Shown here: positions 46,261-55,784 of the stretch, piece after piece
How the letters are laid out: each line of letters opens with the position of its first letter
Position numbering within the stretch: the first letter of the stretch is position 1
Assembly (NCBI RefSeq): GCF_013343215.1
Contig: NZ_CP039143.1
Coordinates: 2,480,001 to 2,544,000, forward strand
Direction of reading: 5' to 3'
Source: Acinetobacter sp. 10FS3-1
GTDB taxonomy: Bacteria > Pseudomonadota > Gammaproteobacteria > Pseudomonadales > Moraxellaceae
DNA: 64,000 nt
Translations under genes and position numbers: made by a program
The notes under the pieces: generated by a model
The model's input: only the letters and a program-made list of their open reading frames with translations
Databases searched by the model: none
What the model was told of the DNA's origin: nothing

Positions 46261-48831
46261 ATGTCCAAGAATGGCTTTGGTCAAATCTACCGCAAGCTTT
46301 CAAGCAAGCTGCTTGATCTGGTGGTAACCCCTCAGGTTCTCGGGGAAGTACCAAGTGAAGTGACTGCTCCAGCCACTGACCAGACCGCCCCGGCATCACA
46401 GAAAATTATCTGCTACGTTTTACAGAATCACTCTCGCAGTAATGCGCTGGTCGTGGATGCTGAGACCCGCCGTCTGAAAATACCGCCGGCTCTGGATTCA
46501 CTCGAGCTCGGTGAACTCAAAGAAAAAACCTCGCTGCTGTTCCTGCAGTATCATGATGATAATAATTTACTCAGCGCCCCAGCGCATGCTTTTCCGCCAC
46601 GTCTGCTACGTCTGATTGAGGCACTGGAAAAACATCCGGAACTGGATGTCGAACTAATTCCAGTCACGGTGCTGTGGGGACGTGAGCCTGAAAAAGAAGA
46701 TTCTTGGTTTAAACTGTTATTTACCGATACCTGGTCGACTCCAAGCCGGGTAAAACAGCTGGTCAATATCGGCCTGCACGGTCGTCAGTCTTATTTAGAG
46801 TTTCATGAGCCGAAGTCCTTGCGTGCCATGATTGACTTTGCCAAAGAAACCCATCCGAATTTATCGCCGGCCACGTATATTGTCTGCAACCTGAACGATT
46901 ATCTGGACGCGCAGCGTGAAGTGGTACTCGGGCCAGATCTGTCAGATCGACGTAATGTCATGCATGGCCTGATTAAATCGACCGATGTACAGGCAGCGAT
47001 CCTGAACGAAAGTATCCGCAGCAAGATTTCAATGCTTGAAGCGGAGCGCCGTGCAATTGGCTACTTAAATGAAATTGTATCGGATTATTCGCACTCAACC
47101 GTGCGTTTTGCAGACAAGGCTCTGACCCGTTTATGGACCCAGCTTTATGACGGCGTCGAAGTGCATAACTTCAGCACCGTGCGTGAACTGGCCAAGGACT
47201 ATGAAATTGTCTATACGCCATGTCACCGCAGCCATATCGACTATCTGCTTCTGTCTTATGTCATTTATAAACGTGGCCTGATGGTGCCTTATATTGCTGC
47301 GGGCGACAACCTGAATATGCCATTTGTGGGTCAGATTCTACGTGGTGGCGGTGCATTCTTCATCCGCCGGACTTTCCGTGGTAATGCCCTGTATACCACT
47401 GTGTTTAAGGAGTATTTGTACAGCATCCTGTCACGTAACACCCCACTGGAATATTTTATTGAAGGTGGCCGTTCACGCACAGGCCGTCTGCTTCCGCCAA
47501 AAACCGGTATGCTGGCCATGACGGTACACGGTCATTTACGTGGCAAGGCCAAACCGATTGTTTTCCTGCCGACCTATATTGGCTATGAACGTCTCATGGA
47601 AGGCGGCACCTATGTCGGTGAAATGAACGGGAAAGAAAAAGAAGCTGAATCTATTTTTGGTATTCTAAAAACTTTACGCAAAATTGAACGTATTTTTGGC
47701 AAGGTGCATCTAAACTTTGGTGAACCGGTGTTTCTGGATGACATGCTGAAACAGCATGGTGCAGAAAATATTCAGATTGCCAAGAATGATGATCCAATTC
47801 CAACTGCTGTATCTGAAGCCGTCAACAGTTCTGCTCAGGCAATTCTGGAAAATATCAACAGTGCTGTGGTCATTAACCCGGTTTCATTGCTGTCGTTGAT
47901 CTTGCTGGCGACGCCAAAACACACGCTGGATGAAGAAGTCTGTATCAAGCAGCTGGATACCTACCGTAATCTGCTGATTGCCTTGCCATATGATGAGCGC
48001 ATGCAGGTCACACCACTTTCAGGTAAAGAAATCGTGGCTTATGCCATGAAACTGAAACTGGTCAAACGCGTGAAACATGTGCTTGGCGATATTATTGCAA
48101 TTGAAGATAATCAGGCTGTATTGTTAACCTATTTCCGTAACAACATCGTACATGCCTTTGTATTGCCATCCTTGATTGCAGCGCTGGTTGAACATAACGG
48201 TACGATTCGCCGTAAAGACGTAATCAATGTCAGCAGTACGCTTTATCCATTCCTGAAAGCCGAGCTGTTCCTGAAATGGGCGGAAGATAAAATTCAGGAA
48301 CAGGTCAATGCCTATATTGACGCTTTAATTGCCAGCAAACTGATTGCTGAAGAAGGCGAAAATCTGGTGGCCCCTGCACCAAATACTGAAGCCTATCACC
48401 AACTGGAAGTCTTGACGGCACCGGTGACACAAAGTCTGGAACGCTATTATATGACGCTAGCGCTAATCACCCAGCGTGGTTCAGGCAATATCTCGACCCG
48501 TCAGGTAGAAGAGCTGAGTCATTTGGTCGGTCAGCGTCTGTCCGTGCTGTATGAATTCAATTCGCCAGAATTCTTTGATAAGGCCTTGTTCCAAAGCTTT
48601 ATTAAAGTGCTGACCCAGAAAGGCTATCTCAGTACCAATGCCGACAATGCCATTGTTTATGATGAACAGCTGACCAATGTGGCGCAATATGCCAATCTGG
48701 TGCTGGATGACGTGAAGCTCCAGATGCTGCATCACATCACCGCCTTTACCGATGAAGAGCTGAAAGAAGCACTGGATGCGGTTGCGGCTGAACAGGCCAA
48801 AAAACGTGCCAGACGCAAGAAGAAAAAGTAA
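46261..48831 (+). CDS. plsB: Glycerol-3-phosphate 1-O-acyltransferase PlsB
   Basis: 856 residues from ATG 46261 (TAGGAGTAACT upstream; an upstream GTG at 46237 is less likely). First step of phospholipid synthesis at the inner membrane: acyl transfer from acyl-CoA or acyl-ACP to sn-glycerol-3-phosphate. The acyltransferase motifs are CHRSHIDYLLLSYV (HX4D), GGGAFFIRRTF, EYFIEGGRSRTGR and PIVFLPTYIGYE. The protein ends with a Lys/Arg-rich tail. Monocistronic, with its own terminator. Confidence 0.95.
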   Translation: MSKNGFGQIYRKLSSKLLDLVVTPQVLGEVPSEVTAPATDQTAPASQKIICYVLQNHSRSNALVVDAETRRLKIPPALDSLELGELKEKTSLLFLQYHDDNNLLSAPAHAFPPRLLRLIEALEKHPELDVELIPVTVLWGREPEKEDSWFKLLFTDTWSTPSRVKQLVNIGLHGRQSYLEFHEPKSLRAMIDFAKETHPNLSPATYIVCNLNDYLDAQREVVLGPDLSDRRNVMHGLIKSTDVQAAILNESIRSKISMLEAERRAIGYLNEIVSDYSHSTVRFADKALTRLWTQLYDGVEVHNFSTVRELAKDYEIVYTPCHRSHIDYLLLSYVIYKRGLMVPYIAAGDNLNMPFVGQILRGGGAFFIRRTFRGNALYTTVFKEYLYSILSRNTPLEYFIEGGRSRTGRLLPPKTGMLAMTVHGHLRGKAKPIVFLPTYIGYERLMEGGTYVGEMNGKEKEAESIFGILKTLRKIERIFGKVHLNFGEPVFLDDMLKQHGAENIQIAKNDDPIPTAVSEAVNSSAQAILENINSAVVINPVSLLSLILLATPKHTLDEEVCIKQLDTYRNLLIALPYDERMQVTPLSGKEIVAYAMKLKLVKRVKHVLGDIIAIEDNQAVLLTYFRNNIVHAFVLPSLIAALVEHNGTIRRKDVINVSSTLYPFLKAELFLKWAEDKIQEQVNAYIDALIASKLIAEEGENLVAPAPNTEAYHQLEVLTAPVTQSLERYYMTLALITQRGSGNISTRQVEELSHLVGQRLSVLYEFNSPEFFDKALFQSFIKVLTQKGYLSTNADNAIVYDEQLTNVAQYANLVLDDVKLQMLHHITAFTDEELKEALDAVAAEQAKKRARRKKKK

Positions 48832-48840
48832 GTTTTAAAT

Positions 48841-48870
48841 AAAAGAGAGGCCATTTGCCTCTCTTTTTTA
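48841..48870 (+). terminator. Terminator of plsB
   Basis: AAAAGAGAGGC / GCCTCTCTTTT stem with a short loop and a TTTATTTT tail, 10 bp after the plsB stop. Confidence 0.85.
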
Positions 48871-48904
48871 TTTTAGGAAGGATGCAGTTCGCTGCCAGAT
48901 GTTC

Positions 48905-48985
48905 ATTAGGGTCAAATCCTAGCTCCCTGAACCCTCTCCAACAAGAGGAAGTGTTTAATTCCTTTCTTAACAGAAAGAGGGAAAG
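48905..48985. repeat. Degenerate dispersed repeat, copy 1
   Basis: Contains CTCCCTGAACCCTCTCC followed by AAGAGGAAGTGTTTAATTCC. It resembles the element at about 54695-54780 (CTCCCTAGCCCTCTCC, then GGAGAGGG). Looks like a decayed palindromic intergenic repeat. Confidence 0.4.
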
Positions 48986-48986
48986 C

Positions 48987-49787
48987 TTACTTCATCAACT
49001 CCAGATAATCCTGAAAACAGTCTGGATGGTTGAATCTAAATCCAGTTTTCTGCATTCGGGTTGCATACAGCTTTTTGCCTGTCACCTTTTGACTTTCCAC
49101 CTGAAGCAAAGGAATTCGCATCTGCTGCTGGAACCATTGCAATACTTCAGCTAAAAGCTGAGGCTGGTTATTGGTCACAATATAAGAAGAATCAGGATGT
49201 TCCACGTGAATCAAGTGAGCAAGGAACCGGGCCAGATCTTCAATATGAATCCGGTTCGACCAGTGCAGATTCGGATAATGGGGCATGGATGCAGCCATGT
49301 GTTGCATCCGCTTGACCGAAGTGCCATAAATCCCACTGGGACGGATAATCGTACATTGCTCAGGATAGGCGGCAAGATAAGCCTGCTCCATCTGCTGCAA
49401 AATTTTGCCCTGAGCATCCTGAGGATGGATTGCAGTGTCATCATCCACGCTTTCGCCGGCATTTTGTCCATACACCCGAGTCGATGAAACCACCACCATG
49501 CGTTTGACTGGATGCATGTTCAAGGCTGCCACAATGGGCTGAACCGAATCCAGATAGGTCTGCTGATAACCTTCAACCGCCCTTTGTTTTGGACTCAGTA
49601 ATACATAGACCCAGTCAATTGGTGCAACTGCTGTTAAATCCAGTGTATGTACATCCTGCATCAGATGAGTTGCAAATGAATCTGTTTTGGGACTTTGGCT
49701 AACTGTGCTAATTTGATGACCGTGTTCAAATAATTGTTTAGCTACCCGCTCGGATGTTTTACCATAACCAATAAATAAAATATGCAT
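48987..49787 (-). CDS. NAD-dependent epimerase/dehydratase-like protein
   Basis: 266 residues from MHILFIGYGKTSERVA (an upstream in-frame ATG at 49835 runs into recG and is rejected). Extended short-chain dehydrogenase fold: Rossmann start GYGKTSERVAKQLFEHGH, VVSSTRVYGQNAGE with the catalytic-type Ser and Tyr region, and RPSGIYGTSVKRM. The dinucleotide motif is GxGxxS rather than GxxGxxG, as in YeeZ-like proteins. Substrate unknown. Divergent from recG with only 33 bp between starts. Confidence 0.75.
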   Translation of the reverse strand: MHILFIGYGKTSERVAKQLFEHGHQISTVSQSPKTDSFATHLMQDVHTLDLTAVAPIDWVYVLLSPKQRAVEGYQQTYLDSVQPIVAALNMHPVKRMVVVSSTRVYGQNAGESVDDDTAIHPQDAQGKILQQMEQAYLAAYPEQCTIIRPSGIYGTSVKRMQHMAASMPHYPNLHWSNRIHIEDLARFLAHLIHVEHPDSSYIVTNNQPQLLAEVLQWFQQQMRIPLLQVESQKVTGKKLYATRMQKTGFRFNHPDCFQDYLELMK

Positions 49788-49820
49788 TAAACACCGAATC
49801 ACAGACCAGGTTGAGGAGAC

Positions 49821-51866
49821 ATGGCCGCAGTCCATCAGTTACAAGGCGTTGGCAATGCCGCCGCTGCTTTACTCGAAAAACTGAATATCTTGAATACTGA
49901 TGATTTGCTTTTTCATCTGCCACGCGATTATGAAGACCGTAGCACGATCATTCCCATGAATCAATTAAACGTGGGACGCAGCTATTTGCTGGAAGGCACA
50001 GTCAAAGGAGTGGATTTTCCACCGGGCAAACGCAAGTCGATGGCGATTCTACTGGACGACGATTCTGGTAAAGTGACCTTGCGTTTTTATCATATCTATA
50101 AGGGAATTACCGACCGCTGCAAGCTGGGTAATCGCTTAAGAGTATTTGGCGAGGTTCGGGTCGGTGCGCGCGGTCTGGAAATGTATCATCCGGAATTGCA
50201 GGTCATTACTGAACACACCCCTCTGCCCCACACCCAGCTCACCGCCATCTATCCATCGACTGAAGGACTGACCCAACCCAAACTGCGTGAATACATCAAG
50301 CAGGCACTGGAACTGCACAGTGATGATTTGCCCGAGCTGTTACCGCAGAAATTTAGCAATGGCTATGATCTCAAGCAGGCGCTGGAATATATTCATCATC
50401 CACCGCTGAATGCCAATATGGTGCAGCTCAGCCAAGGTTCACATCCGGCACAGCAGCGGCTGATTTTTGAAGAACTGGTCGCACACCAAATTAGTTTGCT
50501 GACCCGACGTTCTTTTCTCCAGCAGATTGAAGCCCCTTCATTTGCACCCAGTAAAACTTATGCCAAGCAGCTTTTGGCCAGTCTGCCCTTTGCAATGACC
50601 GGCGCACAAAAGCGGGTATCGAAAGAGATTGCCCACGACCTGAAACAAAACAAACCGATGTTGCGTCTGGTTCAGGGCGATGTTGGCGCCGGAAAAACCC
50701 TGGTTGCTGGAGTGGCGGCCTGTCATGCCCTGGAAGAAGGCTGGCAGGTGGCCTTGATGGCACCGACTGAAATTCTGGCTGAGCAGCATTATCTGAATTT
50801 TAAGCGCTGGTTTGAGCCACTGGGGCTGACTGTCTCCTGGCTCTCTGGCAAGCAAAAAGGCAAAGCCCGCGCAGCCTCCGAACAGCTGATCCGGGAGGGT
50901 AGCACGCATCTCGTGGTCGGGACTCATGCGCTGTTTCAGGAAAATGTCGAGTTTGCCAAACTCGGCCTGGTGATTATTGACGAGCAGCACCGTTTTGGAG
51001 TGGATCAACGTCTGGCGTTAAGAAACAAAGGACTGGATGGCATGTCTCCGCATCAGCTGGTCATGACTGCCACCCCGATTCCACGTACCCTCGCCATGTC
51101 GGCCTATGGTGATCTGGATACTTCAGTCATTGATGAACTGCCACCGGGCCGTACTCCGGTTCAGACCGTGACCATTCCACTTGACCGGCGTGAGGAGGTT
51201 TTACAGCGCATTGTAAGTAACTGCGCCGAAGACAAACAAGCCTATTGGGTCTGCACCCTGGTGGAACAGTCGGAAACGCTCGATGCCCAAGCCGCCGAAG
51301 CAACTTTTGCCGAAATTAAGGAGCGTTTTCCGGAGCTGAATATCGGCCTGGTGCATGGCAAAATGAAAGCCGATGAAAAACAGGCCGTGATGCAGCAGTT
51401 TAAACAGAATGAACTGCAACTGTTAATTGCCACCACCGTGATCGAAGTCGGCGTGGATGTTCCGAATGCGTCAATTATGGTCATTGAAAATGCTGAACGC
51501 CTGGGTCTGTCACAACTGCATCAGCTGCGTGGCCGCGTTGGCCGCGGTGCCAAAGCCAGCTTCTGTGCCCTGCTCTATAAGCATCCTCTGTCACAAAATG
51601 GTCAGGAACGCCTACGCATCATGCGAGAAACCAATGACGGCTTTATGATTGCTGAAAAAGATCTGGAATTACGCGGTCCGGGAGAATTACTGGGAACCAA
51701 GCAGACAGGTGATATGGGCTTTCGGGTGGCTAAACTGGAGCGTGATGATCATCTGCTGGGTCAAGCACACTATGTGGCCCAGCAAATGCTGAAAGATTAT
51801 CCAAAACAGGCAGCAGCCTTGCTCAAACGCTGGCTTCCCGAGGCACCGCGCTATGCTTATGTTTAA
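49821..51866 (+). CDS. recG: ATP-dependent DNA helicase RecG
   Basis: 681 residues. Branch-migration helicase that reverses stalled forks and processes R-loops. N-terminal wedge/OB domain (about 1-180), then motifs I QGDVGAGKTLVAGVAA, II VIIDEQHRFGVDQR, III MTATPIPRTLAM, and IV-VI including TTVIEVGVDVPNASIM and QLHQLRGRVGRG. The C-terminal hook ends ELRGPGELLGTKQTGDMGF. ATG 49821 has GAGGAG upstream. Its end overlaps comF. Confidence 0.96.
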   Translation: MAAVHQLQGVGNAAAALLEKLNILNTDDLLFHLPRDYEDRSTIIPMNQLNVGRSYLLEGTVKGVDFPPGKRKSMAILLDDDSGKVTLRFYHIYKGITDRCKLGNRLRVFGEVRVGARGLEMYHPELQVITEHTPLPHTQLTAIYPSTEGLTQPKLREYIKQALELHSDDLPELLPQKFSNGYDLKQALEYIHHPPLNANMVQLSQGSHPAQQRLIFEELVAHQISLLTRRSFLQQIEAPSFAPSKTYAKQLLASLPFAMTGAQKRVSKEIAHDLKQNKPMLRLVQGDVGAGKTLVAGVAACHALEEGWQVALMAPTEILAEQHYLNFKRWFEPLGLTVSWLSGKQKGKARAASEQLIREGSTHLVVGTHALFQENVEFAKLGLVIIDEQHRFGVDQRLALRNKGLDGMSPHQLVMTATPIPRTLAMSAYGDLDTSVIDELPPGRTPVQTVTIPLDRREEVLQRIVSNCAEDKQAYWVCTLVEQSETLDAQAAEATFAEIKERFPELNIGLVHGKMKADEKQAVMQQFKQNELQLLIATTVIEVGVDVPNASIMVIENAERLGLSQLHQLRGRVGRGAKASFCALLYKHPLSQNGQERLRIMRETNDGFMIAEKDLELRGPGELLGTKQTGDMGFRVAKLERDDHLLGQAHYVAQQMLKDYPKQAAALLKRWLPEAPRYAYV

Positions 51867-52488
51867 TATACTGCAACAAGGCAAGCACTGGCTGAACCGT
51901 TTACAGCCCTGCCAGTTATGCCACACGGACTATCAGGCCCTGCATTCTGTCTGCCAAGATTGCTGGCAGCAGTTGCCGTGGGCTCATCAGACCATTCAAC
52001 GTCAGGACATCCAGTTTCAGGTGGCCTGTGAGTATGCCTATCCGATGGATCGCTTAATCCAGTTATTTAAATATGAGCAAAAGCTGCATCTGGAGCCACT
52101 TTTGGCCGGTGCCCTGCTGAGTTTGAATTTTCCTAAAGTCAGTGCTGTGGTGCCGATGCCGATCTCCACAGAACGCCTGGTCGAACGCGGCTATAACCAG
52201 TCTTTATTACTGGCCAAGCAGGTGGCCCGACAACTCAATGTGCCGCTCTGGCAGCCTGTTCAGCGTATGAAACAGCATTCACAAAAAGGCTTAAGCCGTC
52301 TGGAACGCATGGAAGATATTGAAGCGCAGTTCCAAATCGCGACTTCTTCAACAATACGCTACCGGAAAGTCCTGATCATTGATGATGTCGTTACAACAGG
52401 CAGCTCGATGCGTGCTTTGAGCCACAAACTCAAAGAGCTGGGTTGCCAGCATATTTATGCAGCTTGTCTGGCTGGCGCCAGAATGTAA
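51853..52488 (+). CDS. comF: ComF family phosphoribosyltransferase-like protein
   Basis: 211 residues, overlapping recG by 14 bp. The N-terminus has two cysteine pairs (PCQLCHTDY and VCQDCWQQL), a probable zinc ribbon. The C-terminal domain is a type I phosphoribosyltransferase fold with VVPMPISTERLVERGYNQ and the PRPP loop VLIIDDVVTTGSSMRA. ComF is needed for natural transformation in several bacteria, including Acinetobacter; its reaction is unclear. Confidence 0.88.
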   Translation: MLMFNILQQGKHWLNRLQPCQLCHTDYQALHSVCQDCWQQLPWAHQTIQRQDIQFQVACEYAYPMDRLIQLFKYEQKLHLEPLLAGALLSLNFPKVSAVVPMPISTERLVERGYNQSLLLAKQVARQLNVPLWQPVQRMKQHSQKGLSRLERMEDIEAQFQIATSSTIRYRKVLIIDDVVTTGSSMRALSHKLKELGCQHIYAACLAGARM

Positions 52489-52494
52489 TCTCAA

Positions 52495-52896
52495 TCACAC
52501 GGATACCAACAGATATTCTTTTACCCAAGGTATGACAATTTCTGTCGTCAACGGAGCCAACTGGACATCCTTCTGCCCTACGTCTACCCATTTCATCTCA
52601 GCAATTTCAGCCTTAATATGCGGCTCAGTAGCCAGCTCAACCAGATAGACATAACTGATGAGCTGATGATCAGGCTCATTGGCGGCCAGTGTTTCAAAGC
52701 GTCCTATACATTGCTGTATTTGCGCCTGACAGCCAATTTCTTCCTGAATTTCCCGTAACAGGGTTTGTTCAGGCGCTTCATCCGGCTCCAGCTTTCCGCC
52801 CACCTGCATAAAACAGTCTGTTCCCTGCTTGCGAACCACCAGCAACTGCTGGCTTGAATTTAAAATGATAGCTGCTGCCACTGTAATTGTGTTCAT
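52495..52896 (-). CDS. Nudix hydrolase
   Basis: 133 residues from ATG 52896 (the longer TTG start at 52914 is unlikely). Complete Nudix box in GGKLEPDEAPEQTLLREIQEEIG (GX5EX7REUXEEXGU), with the acidic metal-binding residues intact. Hydrolyses a nucleoside diphosphate linked to some moiety; the substrate cannot be read from the sequence. Ten codons or fewer separate it from the convergent comF end; the LOG gene is upstream. Confidence 0.85.
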   Translation of the reverse strand: MNTITVAAAIILNSSQQLLVVRKQGTDCFMQVGGKLEPDEAPEQTLLREIQEEIGCQAQIQQCIGRFETLAANEPDHQLISYVYLVELATEPHIKAEIAEMKWVDVGQKDVQLAPLTTEIVIPWVKEYLLVSV

Positions 52897-52924
52897 GGAT
52901 CTGGTGCGAATCAAAGAAAGAGCG

Positions 52925-53515
52925 CTATTTTACAAGATCGGTTTGATCGACCATACCCCATTTTGCTTCAGGCGGCCGATAGCTTTCAAACTGCTCTAAA
53001 ATATCCTCAAGATGATCACTGACAATTAACGCATCGGTAAAACGTGCCTTGGTAAATCCTTGCTCTGTGGTCATTCGAATAAACTTGAGCAGGTCGTCAT
53101 AAAAACCATCTACATTTAAAAATGCACAGGGTTTCTGATGAATACCCAGCTGTGCCCAGGTCCACTGCTCGAAGATTTCTTCCAGTGTGCCCGCACCGCC
53201 CGGAATGGCAATAAACCCCTGGGCCAGCTCTGACATTTTGGTTTTACGCTCATGCATGTTGTCTACCACAAACAGCTGGGTAATATCCGGATGCGCCAGC
53301 TCACGGTTGACCAGTGCGCGTGGAATGACACCTGTAACTTTACCGCCAGCAGCCAAGGCACTGTCTGCAACCACACCCATCAAGCCCGACCGGCCACCGC
53401 CATAGACGAGCATTTGTTGTCGTATGGCCAATGTCTGTCCGACCTGTTTAGCAATTTGTGCATAACGCGGTTCTGAGCCTAAGGCTGAACCACAAAAAAT
53501 TGCGATAGAATTCAT
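52925..53515 (-). CDS. LOG family protein (nucleotide 5'-monophosphate phosphoribohydrolase type)
   Basis: 196 residues from MNSIAIFCGSALG. The family signature PGGAGTLEEIFEQWTWAQLG and the early GGGRSGLMGVVADSAL are intact. Relatives cleave the N-glycosidic bond of purine or cytokinin ribotides; in bacteria they may act in nucleotide salvage. Followed 28 bp later by the Nudix gene, so the two may form a nucleotide-cleaning pair (inference). Confidence 0.85.
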   Translation of the reverse strand: MNSIAIFCGSALGSEPRYAQIAKQVGQTLAIRQQMLVYGGGRSGLMGVVADSALAAGGKVTGVIPRALVNRELAHPDITQLFVVDNMHERKTKMSELAQGFIAIPGGAGTLEEIFEQWTWAQLGIHQKPCAFLNVDGFYDDLLKFIRMTTEQGFTKARFTDALIVSDHLEDILEQFESYRPPEAKWGMVDQTDLVK

Positions 53516-53667
53516 CATTTTCATCATTCCATTAAGCGAATAGTGTACCAGAGTGTGCTCTGACAGTTTTTTTTCAAAAATAACCCTACAATCAGTGTTT
53601 TTATTTAATTCCTTGTCTAAAATACCTCCATTCAGATTTACATACTGCGCAGGGGAGAAAAGAGAGC

Positions 53668-54681
53668 ATGCTTGAAGCTTTTTATGCCACAGGGCGCGGT
53701 AGCTTAGAAGATGCCACCATCAATGGTGATTTCGACCTGCATCCGGAATTAGTCTGGGTCGATTTAATTGCACCTTCACAGGAAGAGCAACAATGGATCC
53801 TGGACGCCTATGGGCAAAACCTGCCGACTTTAAAATCGCTGGAAGATATTTCTTCAAGTGCCCGATTCTACCGTGATGATGACGGTATTTTGCATGTCAG
53901 TACCTATTTTTTAACGAAAAATAAAAATTATCAGCTCGAAAGTGAACATGAAGATGAAGCCAGCATTCTGGCAACAGTTCAGACTGTGGCTTTCATCCTG
54001 CACAAGGAGCGGCTGTTCACCTTACGGGGTGAAAAACTGGTTGCTTTCCGGGCCTTCCGGGCGCGTGCACGCCGTAATGATTATGAAATCGACTACAACG
54101 ATCCGACCTGGATTCTGCTTGGCCTGCTGGAAGCCAAGCTGGATGAGCTGGCCGATATTCTGGAAGATGTACATAAAGACCTGGAAAAATACTCCACCGA
54201 AGTCCTGAATAACCGGCATCGTGAACAGATTCTGGATCTGGATGACATGATTACCCGTCTGGCCCAGCTGGAAGATATGCTTGGAAAAGCGCAGCTCTGT
54301 TTAATTGATTTGCGGCGGGTGCTGACCTTTCTGTCCCGTCCCCGGGCATTGGGCAGTCATATTTATGATGCAGATATTCGCGAGTTGAGTGAAGATGTGC
54401 GCTCGCTGGTCGAACATGATGCGTTCCTGTTCCAGAAAGTCCGCTTCCTGCTGGACACCACCTCCGGATTTATTAATACTGAACAGAATGACACCATTCG
54501 TCGCTTCTCGATTTTACCGAGTATGCTGGCACCTCCGATGCTGATTGCCAGTATCTACGGCATGAACACCGATGTACTGCCTTTCGCTCAAGGAACGATG
54601 AGCTTTGTGATGGTCAGCATCATTCTGATTGGTTTTCTGATTGGCCCATTAATTTACTTTAGATGGAAGAAGTGGATTTAA
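53668..54681 (+). CDS. corA: CorA family magnesium/divalent cation transporter
   Basis: 337 residues. Large cytoplasmic domain rich in Asp and Glu with long helices, then two C-terminal membrane segments separated by the invariant YGMNTDVLPFAQG loop that forms the pore mouth. It ends GPLIYFRWKKWI, the basic tail of CorA. Residue content does not exclude Co2+, Ni2+ or Zn2+ (ZntB-like) transport. Good GGGGAGA-type ribosome site. Confidence 0.88.
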   Translation: MLEAFYATGRGSLEDATINGDFDLHPELVWVDLIAPSQEEQQWILDAYGQNLPTLKSLEDISSSARFYRDDDGILHVSTYFLTKNKNYQLESEHEDEASILATVQTVAFILHKERLFTLRGEKLVAFRAFRARARRNDYEIDYNDPTWILLGLLEAKLDELADILEDVHKDLEKYSTEVLNNRHREQILDLDDMITRLAQLEDMLGKAQLCLIDLRRVLTFLSRPRALGSHIYDADIRELSEDVRSLVEHDAFLFQKVRFLLDTTSGFINTEQNDTIRRFSILPSMLAPPMLIASIYGMNTDVLPFAQGTMSFVMVSIILIGFLIGPLIYFRWKKWI

Positions 54682-54694
54682 AGGACGTTGCAAT

Positions 54695-54780
54695 CCTCTC
54701 TCCCTATGGGAGAGAATTAGAGAGAAGGTTATGAATAATTTACCTCTCCCTAGCCCTCTCCTATCAGGAGAGGGAACCTC
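54695..54780. repeat. Palindromic intergenic repeat, copy 2
   Basis: Two nested inverted repeats, CTCTCCCTATGGGAGAG and CCCTCTCCTATCAGGAGAGGG, in a purine/pyrimidine-biased 85 bp. It shares the CTCCCT-CCCTCTCC motif with 48905-48985. Confidence 0.5.
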
Positions 54781-54802
54781 ATACATTCAATTCTATAAAA
54801 AT

Positions 54803-54828
54803 AAAAAAGCACCCATCGGTGCTTTTTT
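54803..54828. terminator. Bidirectional terminator between corA and mlaB
   Basis: AAAAAAGCACC / GGTGCTTTTTT, 11-bp perfect stem with a CATC loop. The mlaB stop touches its end. Confidence 0.85.
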
Positions 54829-55118
54829 TAATTGATGATCTGCAAATCATCCTGCAAATGACAGGCTTGAATGATCTTCATCATTTTTACAGGCACTGCC
54901 TTAAACTGAAGTCCCTGCGCCTGTGGGGTCTGACGTAACCAACGCACTAGAACCGCCAGGGCCAAGGTACTGCCATGTTCCAGTGCGGCCAGATTCACCA
55001 CCAGCGGAAACTGGCTTTGTGCCTGAATCACGCGCAGACCTTTTTGATAATAGTCCTGCGCATTTTCATAATTAATTTGACCTGACACCTGCAATTCCTG
55101 ATCATTGAATTGGATCAC
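54828..55118 (-). CDS. mlaB: Phospholipid transport system STAS protein MlaB
   Basis: 96 residues, a STAS domain (NYENAQDYYQKGLRV, LVVNLAALEHGSTLALAVLV) that stabilises the MlaF ATPase in the MlaFEDB complex on the cytoplasmic side. The usual conserved Ser/Thr after the Asp/Glu position reads HGSTLAL. Last gene of mlaFEDCB, 15 bp after mlaC. Confidence 0.9.
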   Translation of the reverse strand: MIQFNDQELQVSGQINYENAQDYYQKGLRVIQAQSQFPLVVNLAALEHGSTLALAVLVRWLRQTPQAQGLQFKAVPVKMMKIIQACHLQDDLQIIN

Positions 55119-55133
55119 AGCTCACCTATCTTG

Positions 55134-55766
55134 TTATTTCTTGTCAATTGCCGCTTCTGCATCCGGCTTGAAGTTGGCAATGGCCTTATCCAGATTACCG
55201 CCATTACGTTTTACAGTGGCCGCAAACTGGTTACGGAACTGAAGACCCAGATCAATACCAGAAACGTTGATGTTACGGATTTTCCATTGCGAACCTTTAT
55301 CCACCAGCTGGAAAGCCACCGGAATTTTCTCGCCATTGTTATTAAAATCAATCGTCACCACCGGGTTTTTGCTATTGCTGGCTTTGTATGGACGGATGTT
55401 ATAGGTCTGATTACTGAACTTCGAGAACGCCGTACCATAATTCACGATTAAAGTTTCACGGAAATTCTTCTCAAACTGCGCACGCTGCGCCGCAGTACTG
55501 TACTGGTTGGTTGCATAAGTTCCCATCACAATACGGGTGAAAGACTGTGAATCAATATACGGATCAAGATTTTGACGGATAATCGTTTTTACCAACGCAG
55601 GATTATTCTGCAATTTGGCATGATCAGCTTTGAGGCGTTCAATCAAGCCATCTGCCACTTTTTTGATAAATGCAGGCGGCGTTTCAGACGGTGCAGCAAA
55701 CACAGTACCGGTCATCATGGTGGAAAGAATGCTCACGGCAAGCGTTTGTTTTACTAGAGTCTTCAC
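55134..55766 (-). CDS. mlaC: Periplasmic phospholipid-binding protein MlaC
   Basis: 210 residues with a cleavable signal peptide (MMTGTVFAAPSE). Lipid shuttle between the outer-membrane MlaA-porin complex and inner-membrane MlaD. Family blocks SFTRIVMGTYA, FEKNFRETLIVNYGTAFSKF and WKIRNINVSGIDLGLQFRNQ are clear. Eighteen bp after mlaD. Confidence 0.93.
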   Translation of the reverse strand: MKTLVKQTLAVSILSTMMTGTVFAAPSETPPAFIKKVADGLIERLKADHAKLQNNPALVKTIIRQNLDPYIDSQSFTRIVMGTYATNQYSTAAQRAQFEKNFRETLIVNYGTAFSKFSNQTYNIRPYKASNSKNPVVTIDFNNNGEKIPVAFQLVDKGSQWKIRNINVSGIDLGLQFRNQFAATVKRNGGNLDKAIANFKPDAEAAIDKK

Positions 55767-55784
55767 TCGAATCTCCTCAATTTA

